64,000 nucleotides of DNA from Blastocladiella emersonii ATCC 22665 (GCA_025594325.1 JANHCV010000007.1:992001-1056000); one strand, 5' to 3'. Shown: positions 23,601 to 35,219, numbered from the stretch's first letter. The notes: generated by a model not told the origin, from the sequence alone. Translations and numbers: made by a program.

Positions 23601-24372
23601 GGCCACCGTGGGCGCAGCGAACGGCGAGGCCATGGGGAGCGCGGGGCGGCCGCCGAACAGCGGGCCGGTCGACTGCGGGCGGTGGATTCCGCCGCCGAGG
23701 GCGCCGCCGCCGGCCGCGAACGGGAACGGCTTGGGCGCGGTGTCGGTGCCGGGCGCGGGCGCCGCGAAGGGGTTTCGGCCGACGGGCGTAGCCGAGGGGA
23801 TGGACGGGGTCGGGACGACGGGCGGGCGGCCCGCGAGGCTGCCGGTACTACCCATGGTCCCCGACGCAGGCGCGCCGCCGGCGCCGAGCAGGTTGTTGAA
23901 GAAGTCCTCGGACGAGCCCTGGGCCGAGAGCGAGGGGTTGCGGCTGCCCCAGGCGGGCGAGCCGAACGGACTGGCGATGGGCTGCTGCGGGGTGCGCGCG
24001 CCCGACCGGTCGGCGCTGCCGAAGAGGGAGCTCGCGGCGAGGGCTACACCGGATCGACGGTGGTCAGCGCGAACCGTGCTGAGGCAGATCGGGGGCGGAC
24101 GTACGCGTCATGGAGCGGAACGGGACGGCGGCAGCAAAAGTGACGGACCCGCTGCGACTCATGCGCGCGGGGGTACCGGCACCCGAGCCGGGCGCATCCT
24201 GCTGCGGCGGCGGCGGGTCGCTGGCGACGCCGAAGGCCGAGAAGAAGTCGCCGCCGGCGGCGGGCCCGGGCGTGCCCGTGGTGCGCGGCGGGGTGCCCAT
24301 CTGCGAGGCCGAGCCGCCGCTCGGGCGGCCAAAGAGCGACGACGAGTCCTGGAACGGGTTGTTGCTGGCCAT
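14691..24372 (-). CDS. SEC16: Sec16, COPII coat scaffold at ER exit sites, three exons
   Basis: Exons 24372-24105, 24043-19325 and 19264-14691 join in frame to 3,186 residues; both introns (61 and 60 bp) carry CTGAC. The first 1,660 residues are Pro/Ala-rich, then Gln-rich, encoded by many CAG runs. Exon 3 has a zinc-ribbon-like CSQCRTFNPAGGRFCAWCG (about residue 1910). It is followed by the helical Sec16 central domain (about 1955-2540; for example LLNPGRLGDAVDWCVSRGQW). Near residue 2870 comes KENTFYYDKELKRWINK, the block typical of Sec16 C-termini. Sec16 organises COPII budding at the ER by binding Sec13 and other coat proteins. The length exceeds that of yeast Sec16 (about 2,200). The two large open frames would be split into separate genes without the 60-bp intron. 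Confidence 0.92.
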
Positions 24373-25343
24373 GGACGCGTTACCGTAGAACTTCTATGGA
24401 GAGGTTGAGACTGGGAGGGCGGTCTGTGCGTCAGGATCGACGGCAGGGACGCAGGGACCCAAGGCAGGGCCGCCTGAGGCCCAGTGTGGCGTACCAGCGG
24501 CAGTCGAGCGATCGAGCGGGGTAGCCAAACGGCCGGTAGAGCCTCTAGCGGTGAAGCCGGTGCCGGCAGAAGACCGACGCGTCGGCGAAGCGGCGTGGTG
24601 GGTGGGGTGCGGTCGCCAGAGCAGTCGCGGCTGCAGCGGCTACTGCGGGGGCGGCGCGACCGATGCGGGTGCGGCGATGGCGCGACGGGGCGGTGTCGAT
24701 GCAGTGCAGCCAGTCGCGGCGGGCCTCGGGGCGTGCGGGCTCCTTGCAGGGAGAGGAGAGCGGGTCGGCGATCGCGACGTTCACTTTCGCCACATCTGCC
24801 CGAGACCTGGTCCAAGACCGCCACGTTGGCGAGCGCGCCGCACACGCCTGCCACGCCCATCGCGCGCCCCAACCGTCACCTGATTTCGGCACGCGTCTCG
24901 CACCCTGCCTCGCACGCGAGCCGATGTTCATTTTCGGCCCGCACGTGCGCGCCGAGACGCGCATTTGCGCTCAGTCAGTCGCCCACCCGCACTCATACTC
25001 ATGCACCGGCGCCGACTCGCCCGCCGGCAGCACCCGCAACGTGAGCCGACTGGACCGCATTTGCACACACTCGTGGCCGCTCAAAAGGTCCCCCGCCGCG
25101 CCCCCCCACCCTGCTCCTCCATCGCTCAACTACTCAGAGTAGATCGTATCACCTTGTACACTACTGCCCTGCACGCCCTCGTCCTCGACTTGGCTGCTCG
25201 GCACCTTCCACCCCTCCTCCCCTCCCTCACTTCGCTCCTCGACATCCACTTCGCCAACCACACCCGCAGCAGCACCGAAACTGCGCGCCTGCCGTCTTTC
25301 GACCGCACCCAAACCCACGACCCCGACACCCACCGCCGTTGCC
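24373..25343. promoter_or_regulatory. Divergent intergenic region between Sec16 and CFAP410
   Basis: Both flanking genes are transcribed away from this 971-bp stretch, so it should contain both promoters. The last 300 bp before the CFAP410 start are C/T-rich on the plus strand. No TATA box or open frame of protein character was noticed. Confidence 0.45.
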
Positions 25344-27361
25344 ATGTCTCCCGTCAAGGCCACTAAGAACCGTAGTCGCGGTGGCGGCAGCGCTTCCAAG
25401 GCCGCCGCGACGTCGACGTCGACTCCGGCCGCCTCGCGCCCCGCGACCCCGACCCCGACCCCGACCAAGGCTGCCGCCGCGACTACCAAGCCCGTGTCGC
25501 GCCCCGCCTCGGTCCCCGTCAACCACGTGGCCGGCGCCACTGCCGCGACCAAGACGTCGTCGCGCGGTGGCGGGGTCGTGCTGACCGAGGACCTGGTCCT
25601 CGACAAGGCCAAGGTCGCGACGCTCGCCGAGGTAGAGCAGCTCAACGTGTGGGGGTACGCTTCGCCCTTCCCTCGCTCTGATACGCGGCGCCCCGCTGAC
25701 CCCCGCGACCGTGTAGCCTGCAGCTCGTGGACGCTTCAATCCTGGCCAAGATGCCCAACCTGCGCGTCCTGTCGCTCTCGGTCAACAAGCTGACGACACT
25801 CGCGCCGCTGGCCTCGCTGCGCAACCTCGAGGAGCTGTACCTGCGCAACAACCGCATCGGCGCCGACGCGATCGCGCACGGCGCGACGCCCGCCGCGGCC
25901 CTCGAGACCGAGCTCGCGCACCTGCGCGGGTGCACCAAGCTCACGACTCTGTGGCTGTGCGAGAACCCGTGCTCGTCGGGTCCCGACAAGGCCGCGTACC
26001 GCACCACGGTCGCCCGCGTCCTGCCGCAGGTCAAGAAGCTCGACAACGTGGAGCTGACTGACGCCGAGCGCGCGTCGTCGTCGGCCGCTACCTCGACCAC
26101 GGTGACGACGGTCCAGACCATGGCCAAGGGCAAGGGCGGCAAGAAGCAGGCCAACGCCGCGGCCGCCGTCAAGCGCCCGCCCACGCCCGTCTCGACGCTC
26201 ATGCCGACGCTCTCGGTGACCCCGGCCGCCGCCGCCGCGCCTGCCGCGTCGCGCGGCCGCTCGTCGACCCCGCGCCCCATGTCGGGCGGCAGCCCTTCGA
26301 CGGGCACCAAGCTCGAGGTGGTCACGGCGTCGCCGACGTCGGCCACGCTCGCGGGCGGCGCGCCGTACAGTCCGCAGGACGTGCGCAGCGTGATTCCGCC
26401 CGAGATCCCCGTGGTGCACTCGTCGGCGCCGCGCCGCGCGAGCTCGCTGTCGCCCACGGCTCACGCGCGCTCGCGCATGTCGACGGCCGAGCTCGAGGCC
26501 CGCGACACGGTCGGCCCGCTCGCCTCCCCGCTCGGCGCCGCCTTCTCGCCACAGGACGTGCGCAGCGTGATCCCGCCGCAGGTCCCGGTCCTCGTCAGCG
26601 CGAGCCGCCGCAGCTCCGTGTCGCCGACTCGTCCCGAGGTCGCGGGCACCACCACGCGCCGCGGCTCGACGTCGCGCCGCTCGTCGGTCTCGCCGACCCG
26701 CCGCCGCTCGTCCGTGTCGCCCACGCGTGCGACCGCATTGCCGACGCGCCGCGGCTCGTCGCTCCCGCGCACGGCCGCCGAGGACCCGGTGACGCCGCTC
26801 CGCGACGCGTCGCGTGCTGCGGCGTGGATCGGCGAGGGCGCGGTCGCTGCCGCGCCGTACACGTCGCAGGACGTGCGCAGCGCGAGCCCCGTGGAGCGCA
26901 TCGTGGTGGCGTCGGCGCTCGACCAGCGCCGCCGGTCGTCGTCGGCGTCGCCCACGCGCTCGTCGCCCGTCAACCCGCTCGACCACCTGCTCCCGGCCGC
27001 GGCGAACGGCGGGTCGCGCCGTGCAAGCTCGGCTCGCCCGCGCGCCACGTGGGACGCCCCGGCCACGCCGGTCGGGATCCGCGCCGCCGGCCACGGCACG
27101 CACACGCCCGACGCGTTCAAGTCCAACACGTACTCGCCGACGTCGTCGGTGGCCGCGATCCGCGCGCCCTCGGACACGGCGTCGGTGGCCAGCTCGGTCA
27201 CGGGCAAGGCGGCGATCGACAACAACGTGCTGTTCGCGGTCATGGCGCTCGTCCGCGAGCTCGACCCGTCGAGCCTGCGCATGGTCCACGCGTCGATTGG
27301 CCGCGCCATCAACGAGCACGACCGTCTCGGCCGTGGTACGTCGGCGCCGCGCGGTCTTTGA
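25344..27361 (+). CDS. CFAP410: CFAP410 (C21orf2) homolog, leucine-rich-repeat ciliary protein
   Basis: Exons 25344-25654 and 25717-27361 (intron 62 bp, donor GTACGC, branch CTGAC) give 651 residues. After a low-complexity N-terminus come VVLTEDLVLDKAKVATLAEV and VEQLNVWG. Then come leucine-rich repeats (MPNLRVLSLSVNKLTTLAPL, LRNLEELYLRNNRI) and a cap with LWLCENPC and PQVKKLDNVELTDAE. This order matches human C21orf2. The extreme C-terminus (NNVLFAVMALVRELDPSSLR) matches its C-terminal helical domain. In animals the protein works in cilia and DNA repair and binds the kinase NEK1. Between the two domains a 380-residue Ser/Pro/Arg insert carries three copies of a QDVRS motif and several SVSPTR motifs. 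Confidence 0.88.
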
Positions 27362-27657
27362 TTGTGGCGGCTCGGACAGACGTCAAGTATTGGGTGTGAG
27401 ATTGTATGAAGGAAGATGATGATGGCGTCGTATTGACGCGGATACCTGAGCGGGCGGCTGATTTGGCCGCCGCTGTCTCGAAAATATACGAAACTTGTGC
27501 TTACGAACATCTTTCCTTGCGATCTGGAGCTTTGGAAGGAAGGCTGAGCGGCTCCTCTGTCTCCCACGATGGCCGCACTGCCTCGAAGTACTACTCGTGC
27601 CTCGATCCACTCTCTCGGACCTCCGTATCACGTATACACATGTAATTCAACCGGAAG

Positions 27658-29135
27658 ATGCCGCCCATCTTTGTTGCCACCGCCGTGGCCGCTGCCTCGT
27701 CGTTGGGAAACGACCCGTCCGACGCGCGACTGTGCTGCGCGCCGCGACGCCGCCAGCGCTGCCTGTGGACGGTGATCGCGCTGCTGGCCATCCTCGGCAT
27801 CCTCTTCTGGGTTTCGGGCCCGCCACCGACGCCCATGTACGAGTCGTACCGCGGCGTGTACTCGCAGCTGCTCTGGCGGTGGGACTGGTCGTTCCAGTAC
27901 CAGGACCCGTTCCACCGGGCCACCGTGTCGCTCGTGCTCGCCATGAACGGATCGACGACCAACAGCTCGTCGACCATGGCCATCTCGATGCCGCGCAACT
28001 ACACGAACGGCCGCGAGGAGCGGTGGCTACGCGAGCGCTCGCCGCAGGTCGACTTGCCCGCGACCGCGTACCGCTACGAGACGTGGCTTGCGAACGGGAC
28101 CGACCAGCTCACGCCCGGTTCGGTGATCCAGCTCGATGTGGGCGGCAGTCGGGCCAGCCTCAACTACTCGCTGACCGAGCTCGCGTACGTGCGTCGGATC
28201 AACGACACGAGCATGGGCACGGCGGCGCTCGGGTGCACGTACGCGCCGGATTCCTGCACGGCTGAGTGCGCGATGCGCGGTGGCCGCTGGATGCCCGAGG
28301 CCAAGCTGTGCGAGATTGTGTACTCGATCGACACGATCTGCGTGCAGTACTCGTCCATGATGAACATGTACGCGAAGGCCATCGTGATCGTTGGCTGTAC
28401 GGCCACCTCACATCGCACGGTCGTCTAGGTTTACGCGTTCCCCGTGCTACCGCGAGCAGCTCTACTCTTCGAACCGCGCGGGACTGCACCTCTCGCAGTA
28501 CAACGCCGAGTACACGACCAAGCGCGGGGTTCCGCTTCGCGTCCAGGTCCGGAGCACCGAGGATCCAATCGTGTTCGCGTCCGAGCTTACTGAGGGGTCG
28601 TACACATTCTCGGGCGGGCCCACTATCATCGTACGTGCCAAAAGCTCTCGGCCATCATCGTCCCTAACCCGCTTGTGTCATCTAGTACGGCAACCACTGG
28701 GTCGCCATCTTCATGTGGATCTCGGCCGTCTTCCTCGCCACGACGGCCATCTGCCACCGCAGCTGTCGTTGCTGTCGCGACGGCCGGCATCCAATCCCGT
28801 CCGTCGCACCGGAAGCTGGCGTCCCGCTCGTCCCGTCGCCCATCATCCCGACCGCTGTACCTCCGCCGCTCCCGCCACGCCTCAACCCGTACTACGGCTA
28901 CGGTCCCGCCGCGCAGCTGTCGTCCGGGCTGCAGCCGAGCGCGCCTCCCTTGCAGATGCCCATGCCGACGCCGATGGCTATGCCCATGGCAGGGCCGGCG
29001 GACGCGTGGGATGCGCCGCCGCCGTACTCGGCCATCGAGCCGTACGGCGCCTCGTCGAGCGCGTATCCCGCGGGGAACTCGGCTCCGGCCGGCCCGCCGC
29101 TTCCGCCGCGGCCGAGCAAGCGCGGTGATCATTGA
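27658..29135 (+). CDS. Membrane protein with two transmembrane segments, lineage-specific family
   Basis: Exons 27658-28367, 28429-28630 and 28686-29135 give 453 residues; introns are 61 and 55 bp, the second with CTAAC. One hydrophobic segment lies near residues 36-53 (LWTVIALLAILGILFWV) and another in exon 3 (WVAIFMWISAVFLATTAI). Between them is a 250-residue region with several N-x-S/T sites (MNGST, PRNYT, LNYSL) and paired cysteines, as expected for a lumenal or outside loop. The C-terminus is Pro/Met-rich and ends PRPSKRGDH. I do not recognise the family. A broken tandem paralog follows at 29356 with the same splice positions. Confidence 0.75.
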
Positions 29136-29252
29136 GAGCCGATTAGGTGAGAAATGGATATATGCTGGATCATGGTTTACTGTGAGCTTGTCAAGTTTGA
29201 ACGACGCGAGGTTGACGCGCGTGGCGTACCGTCCACATGAGTGGCTTGAAAC

Positions 29253-29274
29253 GTGAGACTCGAGTGTCTCGCGG
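29253..29274. promoter_or_regulatory. GAGAC/GTCTC inverted-repeat motif
   Basis: GTGAGACTCGAGTGTCTCGC forms an imperfect palindrome about 100 bp before the ATG of the broken paralog at 29356. Similar motifs lie before other lineage-specific genes (49758, 51210, 51594). Confidence 0.4.
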
Positions 29275-29355
29275 CCAGAGCGCATGCGCCCCGGAAACTG
29301 CGTTGCTACAACCTTTGAGTAGCTCTCGCACTCCTCCAACATCTAACAACCCGCA

Positions 29356-30675
29356 ATGCCGGATTGTTTCAACTTGGATCCATCGTCACAGCTAAAGAAT
29401 CCTCGGAGGTGCTTCACTCGGAACTGCTGCAAGTGGAGTATTCGGGCCGTGGCCGTCGGGTTGGCCGTCTTTCGCATCATATTCTGACACGTCGGTCCAG
29501 CGCCAAATTTCAAGTACAATGCGTACCGTATTCCGTACGCACAGCAGGTTCAGAAATGGGAAACGGCAGTCCAGAGCCAGGACCCGTTTGCTGTGGTTTC
29601 GGTTGCGCTGAACACAAGTTGGCTCGGGATGTGCTCGCAACGGGCGGATCGTCAGCCAGCAACACCGCGATCGTCGCGATGCCGCGCAACTACACGTTCG
29701 GCCAGGAGGAGCAGTGGCTCCGCGAGCGGTCGCCGCAGGTCGACGTGCCTGCGTTCCTCTACCGCTACGAGACGTGGCTCGCGAACGGGACCGACCAGAT
29801 CACGGCCGGTTCGCTCATCCAGTTCAACACGACCGTCGGCGGCGGCGGCCGCGTCAGCCTCAACTACTCGCTCACCGACGTTGCGGCCGCGCGTCGGTTC
29901 ACGGACACGAGTCTCGGTGCGGCCGCGCTCGCGTGCTCGGGCCACGCGTGCGTCGGCGCATGTGCCGCGCGCGGCGGGCGGTGGGTCACGGCCAGCTCGG
30001 CCTACTGCGAGATCGTGTACACGCTCGACACGATCTCCGTGCAGTTCGCGGACACCATGTAATGGCGCACCCTCTCATCCCGTTTCTCGCCCCCCGTTGC
30101 CTCACTCGCGCTCCATGTATAGGCTCACGTCAACACCGTGCCACGTCGAGCAGTTCGTTACCGGTCTGCGCCTCGCTCCGTCCAACGTCATTTACACGAC
30201 GGCGCGCGGCGCGCCCGTTCGCGTGCAGGTCCGGTCGAGCGAGGATACGATCGTGATCGCGTCGCTGCTCACGGGCGGGACCTCCACCTTCTCGGGCGGG
30301 CCGATCGTCATGGTACGCGGTCGCTCGGTTGCAGATGCCACCCAAGCGGGGAACTGACATCCCTCCTGGACCACGTAGCACCAGAGCCACTGGGTCGCCA
30401 TCGTGCTCCGGAGCGCGGCGTTCCTGATCGTTCTTCTCGCCACCGTCAGCCGCGCGTGCTGCGGTCGCGGGGTAAAGCCGAGCAACCGTAGCCCAGCGGT
30501 GGCCTCAGAGGCCGGGCTCGCGCTCGTCAACCCGCACAACGGCCCGTCCATTCACACGCTCTCAGCGCCCCGACCCGTGGCCAAGTTCGACCCGGCCGCC
30601 AAGGACGCCGCGCCGAGCGGGCGGGACGCCGCCACGGAGCCGGCCAAGTCGGCGCTGACGGGGCAGGTCTTATAG
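29356..30675 (+). pseudogene. Broken tandem paralog of the two-segment membrane protein
   Basis: Exon 1 starts MPDCFNLDPSSQLKNPRRCF and has a hydrophobic stretch (IRAVAVGLAVFRIIF). TGA at 29485-29487 then falls exactly where the intact paralog has Trp (ILFWV). The frame continues (YAQQVQKWETAVQSQDPFAV) and shifts near 29625-29640 into ASNTAIVAMPRNYTFGQEEQ. From there exons to 30058, 30123-30312 and 30379-30675 are intact, with the same intron phases as the paralog (introns 64 and 66 bp). One nonsense change plus one frameshift make this a probable pseudogene. The downstream part could still be expressed from an internal ATG. Confidence 0.7.
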
Positions 30676-30848
30676 TTGGGTGAACCACGGGTCCATCGCT
30701 TTCGCCTTCATTATCGTGTGCTACATGATACAGGATTCCGTCGTTGTTGGCGAAGCAAGAGCGAGAGTTGTTGACGGGCTGACCCGGAACCTTGACTGCG
30801 GCGCCGCGACAAACCCGGCTCGGCCTCCCCTACACCCACCCCTCTACA

Positions 30849-32233
30849 ATGATGTCAAACACCATGTACCTGCGCTACTTGGCGCAATCGGCGCTGCGCT
30901 CGTCGCGCTACGCTGCGACCGCGTCTTCGCCCGTGTTCGCGGCGACGCGGTCCATGCGCGTGGCCCGCCCCGCTGCCGCTGTCCCGCTGCTGAAGCGTGC
31001 TTGCTACTCGACTCAGCCGCAGCCCCAGCAGCAGCAGAAGAGGCAGGAGGAGGAGCAGCAGTCGGGCTGGTCCCTGCCGCGGATCCCTATCGGTGTCGGT
31101 CTGGCCGTGATTGCCGCGGTCCAGATCAAGCACGTTGTGCGCGACCAGCACGAGCAGGCCAAGCGCGAGAAGGAGATTCCGCAGGGCACGCCCGGTGTCG
31201 AGGTCGACGGGTCGTGGCTGGTACGTCGCTGTTGACCTGCCGCCGCAAAAGCGGTGTGCCTGACGCTCGGGTCGAGTAGGCGCACGTCCTCCGCAAGCTC
31301 CCGCTGCGCACGCTGTCTCGCGCGTGGGGCGTCGCCAACAACGAGCTCGAGGTGCCCGAGTGGCTGCGCTCGCCCTTCTACTCGGCGTACAGCTGGGTGT
31401 TCGACTGCCAGCTTCACGAGATGGTGAACCCGGACCTGACGTCGTACCGCAACCTGGGCGCTTTCTTCTACCGCGCCATCGACCTGGCCGCGCACCGGCC
31501 CGTGGACCCCGCCGCGCCGCTGATCATGCCGGCCGACGGCACGCTGCTGCACTGGGGCAAGGTGGACCTGACGCACGCCGACGCCGACTGCCAGTTCGCC
31601 AAGCACTCGATCGTGCACGGGATCAAGGGCGTCGGGTACAACCTGCACACGTTCCTGGGCGGCCGCGCGCCGTCGGAGCGCGACGCGACCGTCGATCCGA
31701 TGCTGGCGTCGGCCGACGCGCACCCCGCGACGGACCTGTACTACGCCGTCATCTACCTGGCGCCCGGCGACTACCACCGGTTCCACTCGCCCGCGCAGTG
31801 GACGGTGCGCGAGCGCCGCCACATCCACGGCGAGCTGCTGAGCGTGTCGCCGCGCCTGCTCGCGCAGCTGCCGACGCTGTTTGCGCTAAACGAGCGCGTC
31901 GCGCTGCTCGGCGAGTGGACCCACGGCATGTTCGCCATGGTCCCCGTCGGCGCCACCAACGTCGGGTCCGTCCGCATCAATTTCGACCCCGAGCTCGCCA
32001 CCAACCACCCGGCGTGGGCCGTCGATAACGGGTACGGCGTCGAGCGCATCGAGTACAACGCCGGCAAGGGCGTGCACCTCGGCAAGATGGACGAGATCGG
32101 CGGGTTCATGCTCGGGTCCACGGTCGTGCTCGTCTTCGAGGCGCCGCGCAACGGCTTCAAGTGGGCCATTGATGCGCCGCAGGGGCCCGTCAAGGTGCGC
32201 GTTGGCCAGACGCTGGCGACCATCGAGCAGTAG
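30849..32233 (+). CDS. PSD1: Mitochondrial phosphatidylserine decarboxylase
   Basis: Exons 30849-31220 and 31280-32233 (59-bp intron, CTGAC) give 441 residues. The enzyme makes phosphatidylethanolamine from phosphatidylserine at the mitochondrial inner membrane. The N-terminus is Arg/Ser/Ala-rich without acids, as in a mitochondrial presequence, followed by a short hydrophobic segment (IPIGVGLAVIAAVQIKHVV). The catalytic domain has MPADGTLLHWG, YYAVIYLAPGDYHRFHSP and, near residues 402-405, the LGST motif where the precursor self-cleaves to give the pyruvoyl-bearing alpha subunit. Asp and His of the self-processing site fit ADG and DYHRFH. Two adjacent ATG codons are possible starts. Confidence 0.95.
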
Positions 32234-32288
32234 TGGGCGCAAAGTGAGGGGGTATAAGGGACTAGTTACGACTATATCATAAAGGTTT

Positions 32289-33155
32289 TCAGACGTCCAC
32301 GAACGGCGCCCCGTCCCGCGACCAGCACGACTGGATCGCGTAAACGAACGCCGTGGCGCCGTTGATGGCGAGGAAACCGAGCATCCACGCCAGCGTGAGC
32401 TCGCGGAGCGCGGGCGCGGGTACGCACTCGGGCTGGTTGAACAGGAACACGGCGCCGAGGATGACGAGGACGAGTCCAATGACGTCGAGCGTCAGTCGAA
32501 CGCTACAGGGGCACGACACACGGGTCAGCGAGCAGCGTCTCGCGTTGGACCGGCAGGACGTACACCCGCAGGTTGCGATACCACTCGGCCGCGTGGTACT
32601 CATCCTTCCGCCCACGCCAGAACGCCGCACGCACGTTGAACGGGAGGATCCAGAGCCAGATGAGCGACACGCCGAACTTGACGGCGTTGAGCTCGTACAG
32701 CGCGCGGCACGTGAGACTCGCGTACTTTTCCGAGTCCGGGTCGCGCCCGCCCGCCACGATCAACGCGGCGAGCGGGACGCCCGCGACGAGCAGGGTCAGC
32801 AGCACGAGGCCGAACGCGTGGACCTTGGCGATCAGCGGCGCGGCCGACCACTGCGACGCCAGGATGGTCAGGAAGCTGTCGTGCACGGTTGGTGGCGGGA
32901 TCCAGTCTATGCTCGGTTCAGGGGTAAACGGCTGTACACTGCGCTTCGGCCACCACTCGGCTTCGGCGTACCGCGCGGAGTCGACGTCAGGTTAACGATC
33001 AGGTACTCGTCCTGGTACCCGTCGCTGAAGCTGTCCGTGCTTGCGCTCTCGTCGTCGCCGCTCACGGGGGCGGGCGCCGAGGCGATCGAGTCGGCATCAA
33101 GTTCAGCGAGCCGCGCGGGTGACGTTGCGGGTACTGGTGGCTGCGTGCGATTCAT
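32289..33155 (-). CDS. Predicted four-segment membrane protein
   Basis: Exons 33155-32972, 32906-32564 and 32502-32289 give 246 residues (introns 65 and 61 bp, the second with CTGAC). The first 60 residues are acidic and Ser-rich. Four hydrophobic segments follow: VHAFGLVLLTLLVAGVPLAA, VKFGVSLIWLWILPF, LDVIGLVLVILGAVFLF and LTLAWMLGFLAINGATAFVY. The loop after segment two is basic (RAAFWRGRKDEYHAAEWYRN). I do not recognise the family. Its stop lies 55 bp past the PSD stop, so the two genes converge. Confidence 0.72.
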
Positions 33156-33656
33156 GGAAGTGGCTCTAGCTGCATTGCTGGCGAGAGGGAGGGACGACGA
33201 AAGGGCAGGAGCCGTAAAGTTTGCAGCCCCCTTGCTTCCGACCCGACGGGAGTGGTCGGCGGGGAATGGTGCCGCGTGCAAATGAGCGACGCGTCGGCCG
33301 AAGTGGCTTGATCGATTGCATCGCGCGTTCCTCACGACAACTCCCCCAGTTTGGCGAGCACAGTACAGCCGAGAGAGAAAGTCTAACCGGTGGGTGGAAA
33401 GAAGGTGTAGGCCAGGAGCAGATCGTGCTGCAGCAAACGCGAGGTCGGTCCATCAGCACAGTAATCAACACGACAGATAATCGCGCCGCGACGCCATGTT
33501 ACTGTTCCGTCTGTTGAAAAAGAGAAAATAATTGAATGAGCGACGTGCTGCAGGTGCGATCCTGAGGAGTACTTGAACCTCCCACGCCCGCCGTGTGCTC
33601 CAGCGGAGGAAGCTCGCCTCGAACGTCGCCGCACCCATTACCCGACGACATTCACC
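33156..33656. promoter_or_regulatory. Divergent intergenic region
   Basis: This 501-bp gap separates the membrane-protein gene (-) from the Cys/His-rich gene at 33657 (+), so both promoters should be here. No TATA box, GAGAC palindrome or additional gene was seen. Confidence 0.4.
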
Positions 33657-35219
33657 ATGACCGACCAGACCTTCACGTTCGGTCCCGACGAGCTGACGCG
33701 CAACAACGTTGATCCGCTCGCGGAGAACCTGACCGCTGAGCAGTTTCGCCGTCGGCTCAAGTTCTCGTTTGGAGAGCACCTCGACGGATTTCTCGCGTCT
33801 CGCGAGCTTGTCTACAGCCTTACCACCACAACGCTCGATGACGCGCTGTCAGAGGCCTCAGCCGGCAAGGCCAACAAGGAGAAGCGCGACCAGTCGTGGT
33901 GCAACGAGCACATGACGCTCGACTTTGTGTGCCCGCTTTGCGACGAGCGCTCGCTGCAGTTTGTCCGCAAATCGTACGTTCTCTCCCTTTTCTTCACCAT
34001 TAAACCGTCTATTTACCAGCATCGCTTGGCTTGTACAGGAGCTACAAGTCGGAACTGCGCTCTGCGCTCGTCTCTCACATGGGCACACACGGGCTGCTGC
34101 GCGAGCAGTTCTTGTGCCCCGGCCGCACCCATGCCACGGAAGGTAAGAAGTGCCGGTCGCTCCTCCACCGCCCAGAGTACGCCTGCGATCACTTTCTCGG
34201 AGCTCGCTCCAGATGGCTAACAATTTCTCCGTAGTCGCCATCACATTTACCATCTTAAGCGTCAGCGCAGCTGCTTCGACGCTTACTTGGCGGCTTTGGC
34301 CGCCGGCGACGAGCCCGTCCGCAAGCTTGTGATTGCGCTGATCAACAGCAGGCGAGGCCAGCGCAAAATCGGCGACACGACGCCCATTTTGGCGCAGTCC
34401 CTCGCCCAGCGCTTCATCGAGATGGTCCTCGGCGACGTGCCGGTCGCTGCCGAGCTCGACTTCGACTTCGACTTGGACGAGGAACTCGAGCCCGAGCCCG
34501 AGCCTCGTCCGGACAGTACTGCGACCCCTTTTGCCGTCGCCGCCGTCGTTGCCGACGGGTACAACTCGACCGGTTCGGTGGAGCACCCGCTCATTGCCGC
34601 TTCTTCGCCGCCGATCGAGCCGCTCGAGCTCGACCTTTTCGCTGATTCGTCAGATCTCATCGTAGATGACCAGATTACACGGATCCTTGCCGAGGCCGCG
34701 GCGACGACGTCGGTCACGGACACACCTCTTCGTCCAAATGAGGTCGTCCAGGTCGACAACTTTGCGCGACTTGCAGCAACCACCATGCCGAACGAGGGTA
34801 TCATGACCAACAGCTTGCGTCTCGCGAATACCCAACACCACCTCAACGGGTTCTATCCATCGCCCTCGTTCAGCACTCTTCCCTCGATCCCGTACGCGAG
34901 CAGTCCTCTGCCGCATTTGATGTCCATGACGTCGAACGAGCTGCCTTGGCCCAGCTCGGGATTCTTTGCGGGAGCAATCGCAATCCCGTCAGTCCCGTAC
35001 TTTGATCCCGTCTCGCTTGCTGCCGTGGCCGGGTCGCCGTTCCTAGGCCCGCCGCTTCAACAGGTCTCGCTACCGACACCTCCGCCCGTGACTCTCGATG
35101 ATCCTTTCGCGACTTTTGCCGCGGCTGGCTCGTCCGAGGATCAGTTCGCGCAGCCTCAGCATGTCGATCCGGCGAGCTCAACGCCCGAAGCCTACCTCGC
35201 CTACCTCCTCTCCGAGTAG
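33657..35219 (+). CDS. Cys/His-rich putative zinc-finger protein, family copy 1
   Basis: Exons 33657-33973, 34039-34176 and 34235-35219 give 479 residues; both introns are phase 2 (65 and 58 bp, the second with CTAAC). Exon 1 ends with FVCPLCDERSLQFVRKS. Exon 2 gives SHMGTHGLLREQFLCPGRTH and CRSLLHRPE, and exon 3 opens RHHIYHLKRQRSC. The spaced Cys and His pairs suggest one or two zinc sites. The remaining 300 residues are acidic, then Ser/Pro-rich, with no known domain. The copy at 40107 has the same three-exon layout, phases and motif order. The family is not recognised; nucleic-acid binding is inferred from the finger-like pattern only. Confidence 0.75.

Noticed and set aside
19293-23855. 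A separate Gln/Pro-rich gene upstream of Sec16
   Set aside because: A 60-bp intron with GTGCGT, CTGAC and CGTAG at 19324-19265 joins it in frame to the Sec16 core, and a further 61-bp intron joins the upstream start at 24372. One gene explains all three open stretches.
29364-30062. Alternative intact reading of the second membrane-protein copy
   Set aside because: This frame is open but begins at TTG, lacks the membrane segment, and in its first 90 codons does not resemble the intact paralog, whereas the ATG 29356 frame does until its TGA.
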